This document shows, piece by piece, positions 1 through 4,676 of a DNA stretch of 6,830 bases; the stretch's first letter is position 1; every line of letters begins with the position of its first letter. Below the pieces are notes generated by a model, which saw only the letters and a program-made list of their open reading frames with translations, did no database searches and was not told the DNA's origin. The DNA lies in assembly GCA_019894655.1 (NCBI GenBank), contig JAGXNZ010000071.1, positions 1 to 6,830 of the forward strand, written 5' to 3'. The position numbers and the translations under genes were made by a program. The stretch is from Promethearchaeota archaeon (GTDB taxonomy: Archaea > Asgardarchaeota > Lokiarchaeia > Sigynarchaeales > SOKP01).

Positions 1-698
1 ACTTTCTTGACCGCTTTAATTAATTCGTCAGAAATTTCTCTTAGAAAAAGGGAAATTACTTTTGTTGTATCATCATGCAAAAAATATTCAAGTACATCAG
101 CTTCATTAATCTGAAATCCCTTTCCTAAATGTATAACCTTTGAAATTGGTAATCTTTGCGGAGGTGTCCACCATCCCATTGCGCCTGCTAAACCCCCAGA
201 TTGAGCAATAAAAGAAATCCCCTCCTTAATGTTTTTGTTTCCTCGCATAATATGTTGTCGTACGGGGATAATTGATGTTGTAAAGTTATCACTAAAATTG
301 ATTATTCCTAACATAGACGGTCCTAAGTATGTGATATTATATTTTATACACATCTGATGTAGTTTGAAAGTTAAATCACCCATTTCTGCACCTGGTTTTA
401 ATTCAGTTTGAATTGCTACATATTTAACGCCGATTTTTCCTAGGTTTTCAACCACTTCAAGAATATTCTTTCCTAAGACTATTACAGCTAGCTCAGGAAT
501 TTCTGGTAATTCCTCAAAAGAATGATATGATTTAACTCCCAAAATATCGTCAGCATTAGGGTTTAGAATATAAAGTTTTCCTTTGTAAAAGATTTCTAAG
601 AGATTTTTTAATATAGTATAACTGAACGAGAGTGCTTGTCTTGAAACTCCAATTATTAGCACGCTTTTTGGATTGAAGAAGGGTTGTAAATCTTTCAA
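1..698 (-). CDS. Acyl-CoA ligase (ADP-forming type), CoA-binding alpha region, partial
   Basis: This reading frame is open for 232 codons from the left edge to a TTG at 696-698 and is cut off at its C-terminal side by the window. The product resembles the CoA-binding (Rossmann) domain and the first succinyl-CoA-ligase-like flavodoxin domain of ADP-forming acetyl-/acyl-CoA synthetases, which convert acyl-CoA, ADP and phosphate to the acid, CoA and ATP in the cytoplasm. Visible landmarks are FFNPKSVLIIGVSR near residues 7-20, LGPSMLGI at about 125-132, AQSGGLAGAMGW at about 155-166 (family form SQSGALG) and a GKGFQINEADVLEYF stretch matching the GNKADIDDADLLEFF region of the Pyrococcus enzyme. 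The phospho-histidine lies further on, outside the window, so activity cannot be judged. No ATG is in frame: a TAA sits two codons upstream of the TTG, and the ATG at 707-709 is in another frame and stops after four codons. The acyl substrate is unknown; a CoA-binding regulatory protein is a less likely alternative. Confidence 0.82.
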   Translation of the reverse strand, partial: MKDLQPFFNPKSVLIIGVSRQALSFSYTILKNLLEIFYKGKLYILNPNADDILGVKSYHSFEELPEIPELAVIVLGKNILEVVENLGKIGVKYVAIQTELKPGAEMGDLTFKLHQMCIKYNITYLGPSMLGIINFSDNFTTSIIPVRQHIMRGNKNIKEGISFIAQSGGLAGAMGWWTPPQRLPISKVIHLGKGFQINEADVLEYFLHDDTTKVISLFLREISDELIKAVKK

Positions 699-787
699 GG
701 TTTATCCATCTTGGTAGAATATTTCTAATTATAGATAGGAGAGATTAGATCGTTAAAAATTTGATGTTTATTTTTTAAAGCGTAGCG

Positions 788-1795
788 TTATTCCTTAAGA
801 GAATAAGCATCAAGTACAAACTCCACTGCTCTTTTCCCATCTTCAAAATTAGGACTTTCTTGTTTTTTAGTTTGAATACAATTGATAAAGTGATCAATTA
901 ACTTGTTTTGAGCAGATTCGTGAATTGGTTTAAATTTTAATAGATTTTTAATCAATTTGTTTCTTTTCAAGTTTTTTGGACCAAATGAGAGAGGATTCCT
1001 TCCACTTATATCTACTTTTATAAAACCCTCTGTTCCAAAGATATCTAATGTTTCTGAAGGTTCGTTGCACCATGAAACGCTAATAAGCCCTAATACATCG
1101 TTTTTAAATCGAAAAAGAACGTTGCTATTATCATCGTCTTCCATATTTATACAAGAGGTGTTAAAATTTATTCCGTTAACTTTATCGTATTCTCCTAATA
1201 AATATCGTAAGATATCAATGCAATGGACTCCTAAATCCAATAATACACCCCCTCCTGCTTTTGTGGAATCAAAAAACCACTTTTCTTCTGAAAGAGCCTT
1301 CCAAGATTTATAAGGTCCATAATGGCTGAAAATATATCTAACTGAAGTAATTTTACCAATAATACCGTTGTCTAAAACACCCTTTATTAACCTAAAAATC
1401 GGATTGTACCGCTTTTGGAAGGAAGTAAAGAAGATTAAAGTTTTATTTTCTAACTTCTCTTCGATTTGGGATAATTCTTTACGAGATATAGCAATTGGTT
1501 TTTCGCACAAAATATTACAATCATTCTCAATAGCCTTCAACACTATGGGAGCATGCAAATAGTTTGGGGTACAAATACTTACTATATCTAATTCTTCCTT
1601 ATCAAGCAAGTTTTTCCAACTTTCTCCACCAACATACACATTGGGAATACTAAACCTCTCAGAAGCTATTTTAGCGTGGTTTGCTGTTCTAGATGCAATT
1701 GCTACTAGGTCGCAATCCGGATTTTTAGCATACCCCATTAAATGAATTGTCCCAAAACCACCAGCACCAATTAATCCAACTCTTAATTTTGTGAT
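788..1795 (-). CDS. Gfo/Idh/MocA-family NAD(P)-dependent oxidoreductase
   Basis: This is a dehydrogenase of the glucose-fructose oxidoreductase / inositol dehydrogenase family, cytoplasmic, usually acting on a sugar, inositol or nucleotide-sugar with NAD(P). Read from 1795 it has 335 residues, normal for the family. The N-terminus gives KLRVGLIGAGGFG with the nucleotide-binding GxGxxG at residues 10-15. CEKP with the catalytic Lys at about 99 follows, then the GGGVLLDLGVHCIDIL motif with Asp187, His191 and Asp194, and the C-terminal beta-sheet domain. The first in-frame ATG (1736-1738) would remove the whole dinucleotide motif, so it is unlikely to be the true start. The only codon in the expected position is ATC at 1793-1795, five bases after a GGTGGT ribosome binding site (1801-1806). 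Upstream, the frame is closed by a TAA with no ATG, GTG or TTG between. The gene may therefore use a rare AUC start, carry a start-codon mutation, or contain a sequence error. It lies 89 bp upstream of the acyl-CoA ligase on the same strand. The substrate cannot be read from the sequence. Confidence 0.85.
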   Translation of the reverse strand: MTKLRVGLIGAGGFGTIHLMGYAKNPDCDLVAIASRTANHAKIASERFSIPNVYVGGESWKNLLDKEELDIVSICTPNYLHAPIVLKAIENDCNILCEKPIAISRKELSQIEEKLENKTLIFFTSFQKRYNPIFRLIKGVLDNGIIGKITSVRYIFSHYGPYKSWKALSEEKWFFDSTKAGGGVLLDLGVHCIDILRYLLGEYDKVNGINFNTSCINMEDDDNSNVLFRFKNDVLGLISVSWCNEPSETLDIFGTEGFIKVDISGRNPLSFGPKNLKRNKLIKNLLKFKPIHESAQNKLIDHFINCIQTKKQESPNFEDGKRAVEFVLDAYSLKE

Positions 1796-1800
1796 ACAAT

Positions 1801-1806
1801 ACCACC
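1801..1806 (-). promoter_or_regulatory. Ribosome binding site that decides the oxidoreductase start
   Basis: On the minus strand GGTGGT lies five bases before the ATC codon at 1793-1795. It partly matches the archaeal consensus GGAGGTGATC. Its spacing fits initiation at that codon and not at the ATG at 1736-1738, which is about 60 bases further downstream. Confidence 0.5.
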
Positions 1807-1888
1807 AACTTACAGTTTACTTTATTATTATTTAACTGATTCGCTTATTAATTAATGATTTACAAAACCAATAAATAGAATTGAGAAT

Positions 1889-1904
1889 GAAAAAGGCAAA
1901 AATA
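1889..1904 (-). terminator. Oligo-T terminator after the uL16 gene
   Basis: About 15 bases after the uL16 stop codon the minus strand runs TTATTTTTGCCTTTTTCATT, two clusters of five T. Archaeal RNA polymerase terminates at such T-runs without needing a hairpin, and none is visible here. The run lies in the 123-bp gap before the oxidoreductase, so the two genes are probably transcribed separately. Confidence 0.4.
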
Positions 1905-1918
1905 AGAAGCGCTGTGAT

Positions 1919-2545
1919 TTAAGTGGCCACAAACTCGAACATTGGAATTTCAAGTCGCTTTTTATCGTCGTAAAGAGGTAAACCAGATTGTTTGAATGCC
2001 TCAGGAGTTTGGTATTTAGTAATGACAATAATACATGAACTCGAGATTTTCATTGAAGCTATTCTTAATCGATCTCTCACCACAGCTAAATCCTTTAAGC
2101 TCGCTCCTACATCGCAAACGACAGATCCTGCCCTTACTCGAGCACATACTCCTGTAGACCTCCCAAATGAGTGTCTCATACCAGTCTGTATACGATCAGC
2201 TCCAGCAACAGATAGCATTCTATTTTCTCGATACACTTGAAAGGGTTTGGGTCTTACTCTAAACCGATAATTAGATCTTCCTATTTTATTCTGTAAAGCA
2301 CTGTTTATTGTTATACGGATTGCTTCCAGAGCATTTGAAGAGATTTGGATTTGTTTATCTACCACTAGGGAAATCACAAGCTCCCAATTCTCCCATGGAA
2401 TTGCTTTATTCCCTCCCCAGAAGCGAGCTATTTTACTCTGAGCCCCTCCTCTCGCAAATTCTCTCCTATGATTAGCACTACGCTTATGTTGATATGGTCT
2501 TCTAGTCCACGAAGAGTAGCAATGCCAAGGTCTTTTATGTGCCAT
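1919..2545 (-). CDS. rpl10e: 50S ribosomal protein uL16 (archaeal L10e / eukaryotic RPL10 type)
   Basis: This encodes a 208-residue basic protein of the uL16 family, a large-subunit component near the peptidyl-transferase centre and the A-/P-tRNA elbow. The diagnostic part is RENRMLSVAGADRIQTGMR at residues 106-124 followed by FGRSTGVCARV at 127-137; this is the loop that reaches the active site. The N-terminal RPWHCYSSWTRRPY block and FARGGAQSKI (30-39) also match the family layout. Archaeal members as I recall them are about 170-180 residues, so this one is longer. The extra length is at the C-terminus (about residues 180-208, rich in acidic and aromatic residues), where eukaryotic RPL10 is also extended. 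The ATG at 2543-2545 agrees with the family N-terminus; only a weak GATG lies just upstream. The gene stands alone here, without other ribosomal genes. QTGMR, instead of forms such as SQGMR or QDGMR in other archaea, is a eukaryote-like feature. Confidence 0.9.
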   Translation of the reverse strand: MAHKRPWHCYSSWTRRPYQHKRSANHRREFARGGAQSKIARFWGGNKAIPWENWELVISLVVDKQIQISSNALEAIRITINSALQNKIGRSNYRFRVRPKPFQVYRENRMLSVAGADRIQTGMRHSFGRSTGVCARVRAGSVVCDVGASLKDLAVVRDRLRIASMKISSSCIIVITKYQTPEAFKQSGLPLYDDKKRLEIPMFEFVAT

Positions 2546-2679
2546 AATTGCATCAATTTATAAAATAATATTTACATTTAATAAGAATTAAAATTATAAA
2601 ACGTTATTAAATTCATTCTATGAAGAATAATTAAAAAATTTTATTAAAAATACAATTTTTCAAGTTAAAAGATGATATT
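2546..2679. promoter_or_regulatory. AT-rich divergent promoter region between uL16 and the radical SAM gene
   Basis: This 134-bp gap separates two divergently read genes and must hold both promoters. On the minus strand TTTTATAATTT (2591-2601) is a TATA-like box that would place uL16 transcription about 26 bases before its ATG. On the plus strand TTATTAAAAA (2641-2650) could serve the radical SAM gene with a very short leader. The whole stretch is so AT-rich that neither box is more than a candidate. Confidence 0.4.
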
Positions 2680-3822
2680 ATGATTGATAATTACACTTCC
2701 TTTGTTAAGAAGACGGAGATTTTATGTAATGGGCTATTTTTGGATAAAAAATTAATTGATCATTATAAAAGTCAAGGAATTGAGATTTCATACGGCCGTA
2801 AGGGGGGGGCAGGACCGGTAGGTGGGAGATATTTTCTATTCGAGAATCAAACAATCGTAAATGCTGCTCTGTGGAATGATCCATCGAAATCAAATCTTAT
2901 TGTTCGAGAAAATGATGACGGATATTTCTTAATTTATGACATTAAAAATAAATCCGAGCATAGTAGATTGAAATTAGTTCAAAATCCAGCTTTTTACAAT
3001 CCTGAATATGTTACCTCTGATGGAATTGCGATGAAAAAAATTGCTTTAGTTCACGGTATAGACTGTTTATCAAGTACAATTTACCAAAAGTGCGTGTATC
3101 ACGCATGCGGAGAGGGTTGTAGTTTCTGCGCCATCGAGTTAAGCTTGGAGAGTGGAGCAACAATTGAAGAAAAAAATTCAAAGCAAATGTCTGAAGTGAT
3201 AACAGCCGCGAAAAAGGAAGGTAGATGTAATCATATGACTTTAACGAGTGGTACAGACGAAGGAGTTGATAAAGGCGCTAAAAGATATATTGAACTTTTA
3301 AAAGGAATTAAAGAAAACTTTCCTAAACTCCCTCTCCACGTTCAAATTGAGCCTTTAGAAGATGTTTCATATATTGATGAATTAAAAGACGCGGGCGCTA
3401 ATACAATAGGAATCCATCTTGAAGTTCTTGATCAGAATTTAAGAAATAAAGTAACTCCCGGTAAATCTCGCATTACCTATGATACGTACGAAAAAAATTG
3501 GATCCACGCGCTTGATGTTTTTGGAAAAAATCAAGTCTCGTCCTATCTTTTAACTGGTTTTGGTGAATCCTTAGAAGATTTCATTTCAGATGCAGAAAAA
3601 GTAATCTCTTTAGGTGTAATTCCTTATATCACTCCAGTCAGGTCAATTCCCGGGCGGGAGAAGATTTCTACGATTTCATCGGATACAATGGTAGAAATTT
3701 ACAAAAAAGCAGCTAAATTGATGAAAGAATACGGAGTTAATCCTTTAAAAAGTAAAGCTGGGTGCGTTCGATGCGGGGGATGTTCATCGATTTCTGATGC
3801 TTATAAATCCCTTTTTGGATAA
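2680..3822 (+). CDS. Radical SAM protein, MSMEG_0568 / biotin-synthase-related family
   Basis: This 380-residue protein is a cytoplasmic radical SAM enzyme, expected to reduce S-adenosylmethionine at a [4Fe-4S] cluster to make a 5'-deoxyadenosyl radical. The cluster motif is CGEGCSFC, with Cys143, Cys147 and Cys150 in the classical CxxxCxxC spacing; an extra Cys138 precedes it. About 130 residues come before the motif, including GRKGGAGPVGGRYF (39-52), a signature I associate with the MSMEG_0568 family. The barrel continues with MTLTSGTDEG (186-195), HVQIEPLED (220-228) and IGIHLEVLD (243-251). A C-terminal GCVRCGGCSS (361-370) holds Cys362, Cys365 and Cys368, which may bind a second metal centre. 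In bacteria the family sits in the Nit1 gene cluster beside a nitrilase; no such partner is visible here. The family is also close to biotin-synthase-like proteins that include the two-part archaeal lipoyl synthase (LipS1/LipS2), so a sulfur-insertion role is possible. The reaction is unknown. The ATG at 2680 has only a weak GATGAT upstream. Confidence 0.85.
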   Translation: MIDNYTSFVKKTEILCNGLFLDKKLIDHYKSQGIEISYGRKGGAGPVGGRYFLFENQTIVNAALWNDPSKSNLIVRENDDGYFLIYDIKNKSEHSRLKLVQNPAFYNPEYVTSDGIAMKKIALVHGIDCLSSTIYQKCVYHACGEGCSFCAIELSLESGATIEEKNSKQMSEVITAAKKEGRCNHMTLTSGTDEGVDKGAKRYIELLKGIKENFPKLPLHVQIEPLEDVSYIDELKDAGANTIGIHLEVLDQNLRNKVTPGKSRITYDTYEKNWIHALDVFGKNQVSSYLLTGFGESLEDFISDAEKVISLGVIPYITPVRSIPGREKISTISSDTMVEIYKKAAKLMKEYGVNPLKSKAGCVRCGGCSSISDAYKSLFG

Positions 3823-3847
3823 TTTGTATAGCTGAAAGTAATAAATA

Positions 3848-3866
3848 ATCTAAAAAATCTTTAGAT
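3848..3866 (+). terminator. Possible AT-rich hairpin after the radical SAM gene
   Basis: ATCTAAA (3848-3854) and TTTAGAT (3860-3866) form a perfect 7-bp stem around a 5-base loop, 25 bases after the radical SAM stop. Only one G-C pair is present and no clear T-run follows, so termination at this point is a guess. Confidence 0.25.
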
Positions 3867-3909
3867 AAATATGTTTAATCAGATTCCAAGAAAGAAAAGC
3901 CCAAATAGA

Positions 3910-3951
3910 GCCGAAATTTTGGTGGATACAAAATTTAGTGAAAAAGATTGA
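3910..3951 (+). repeat. Left arm of an inverted repeat flanking the membrane-protein gene
   Basis: The core GGTGGATACAAA (3921-3932) with a further AGTGA (3937-3941) recurs on the opposite strand at 4416-4436; 18 of 21 bases match. Similarity extends outward into a 14-codon block (3910-3951) that aligns codon by codon with the other arm, with one codon gap and about 31 of 42 bases identical. In this arm it is the end of a 26-codon frame starting at an ATG at 3871 and stopping at 3949-3951. Whether that frame is translated is unknown. Confidence 0.45.
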
Positions 3952-4016
3952 GGTGGATTTGACTTGATTTTCAATTAAAAATATATCAATATCCATAATT
4001 AAATTATATCATTATC

Positions 4017-4409
4017 ATGAAAAAAGTAGAGATATGTGGACTTTTTTTACTATTATTCACAATCTTTTTTCTCAGTTCTATGTTTATTTTAAACACATTT
4101 GTTAACGATCAAGAATTAACTGATTTATTTCACAATTTCGCGGCGGGGATTTTTACTACAGGTATTATTAGTTTTTTTGGCTATTTAATTATTAAAGCTA
4201 AAAAATATACGAGAAACCAAAGAATTTTCTTATTGTTCCTTTATATAATTATTGGTTTCGTCGAAATAGTTCATTTAATTATTGTTGCGGTTTTAGGTTT
4301 ATGGATGTACGCTTATAGTTTAGAAATCTTCAATCCGATAGCTTTTGCCACATTTGCTATAAGTTTAGGGATTATTGAATTAAAAAAACGATATTTTAGT
4401 AATAATTAA
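4017..4409 (+). CDS. Four-helix membrane protein of unknown function
   Basis: I do not recognise the family. The 130-residue product has four hydrophobic stretches at about residues 6-28, 41-60, 70-98 and 103-121. A short acidic loop (NDQELTDLFHN) separates helices 1 and 2, a basic loop (KAKKYTRNQR) separates helices 2 and 3, and the tail is basic (ELKKRYFSNN). The positive charges place both ends and the middle loop in the cytoplasm, so the topology is self-consistent and supports a real gene. No cleavable signal peptide, cysteine pair or catalytic motif is visible. The ATG at 4017 has no Shine-Dalgarno sequence. An AAATATAT box at about 3979-3986 would put transcription near 4008, which gives an almost leaderless mRNA, common in archaea. 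It is a single-gene unit with 194 bp before it and 267 bp after it, lying between the two arms of an inverted repeat. Confidence 0.6.
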   Translation: MKKVEICGLFLLLFTIFFLSSMFILNTFVNDQELTDLFHNFAAGIFTTGIISFFGYLIIKAKKYTRNQRIFLLFLYIIIGFVEIVHLIIVAVLGLWMYAYSLEIFNPIAFATFAISLGIIELKKRYFSNN

Positions 4410-4450
4410 ACCCTATCACTGACATTTGTATCCACCCTCAATTTTTCTGC
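4406..4450 (-). repeat. Right arm of the inverted repeat flanking the membrane-protein gene
   Basis: The minus strand carries GGTGGATACAAA with a following CAGTGA (4416-4436), the mirror of 3921-3941. On this strand the longer block reads AEKLRVDTNVSDRV followed by TAA, beside AEILVDTKFSEKD followed by TGA in the left arm. No start codon is in frame: a TGA lies three codons upstream of the block. If coding, it is a remnant. The block meets the end of the membrane-protein gene at its stop codon. Confidence 0.45.
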
Positions 4451-4676
4451 TATAAGTCACGCATACAAAAGTATATGATTTATTAAAATAAGTAATACCC
4501 TAAACTCCCTTCGTTGATTATTTCTTTTTGACAAGTAATTTTATTTGAAGAAATAGCACGCTATATCTAGCAAAGAGTTATTATAATAAGAATTAATACA
4601 TTTGAATTCTTATCAAAAACTAGATTAAATAAATTGACTATAATAAAACCTGGCATTAACTTGTTAGAAGTGAGAT
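4410..4676 (+). promoter_or_regulatory. Leader and promoter region of the mutase operon
   Basis: These 267 bp hold no gene that I can see. From the left they contain the right arm of the inverted repeat (to 4450), an AT-rich stretch without obvious structure, a perfect dyad at 4586-4613, and TATA-like boxes TTAAATAA (about 4625-4632) and TATAATAAAA (about 4639-4648). Either box would start the mRNA shortly before the mutase gene. A GTGA at 4670-4673 is the likely ribosome binding site; it lies three bases before the ATG at 4677 and nine before a second in-frame ATG at 4683, so the start may be either. Confidence 0.4.
4586..4613. promoter_or_regulatory. Perfect 9-bp dyad, possible operator of the mutase operon
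   Basis: ATAAGAATT (4586-4594) and AATTCTTAT (4605-4613) are exact inverted copies separated by 10 bases. The half-sites are 19 bp apart centre to centre, roughly two helical turns, as for many dimeric regulators. It sits just upstream of the TATA-like boxes. A chance dyad in AT-rich DNA cannot be excluded. Confidence 0.35.

Noticed and set aside
776..794. Repeat AAGCGTAGCGTT near the oxidoreductase stop as a terminator hairpin
   Set aside because: It is a short direct repeat of GCGTAGCGT type, and its two halves cannot pair into a stem.
957..1313. Plus-strand open frame of 118 codons opposite the oxidoreductase
   Set aside because: It is the antisense of a well-supported gene, has no recognisable domain and a composition typical of reverse reading; the same applies to the frame at 1368-1562.
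788..1738. Treating the oxidoreductase as a gene that begins at the ATG at 1738
   Set aside because: That start removes the GAGGFG dinucleotide-binding motif, which is present in frame just upstream without any stop codon.
1992..2240. Plus-strand open frame opposite uL16
   Set aside because: The minus strand encodes a clearly conserved ribosomal protein over the same bases.
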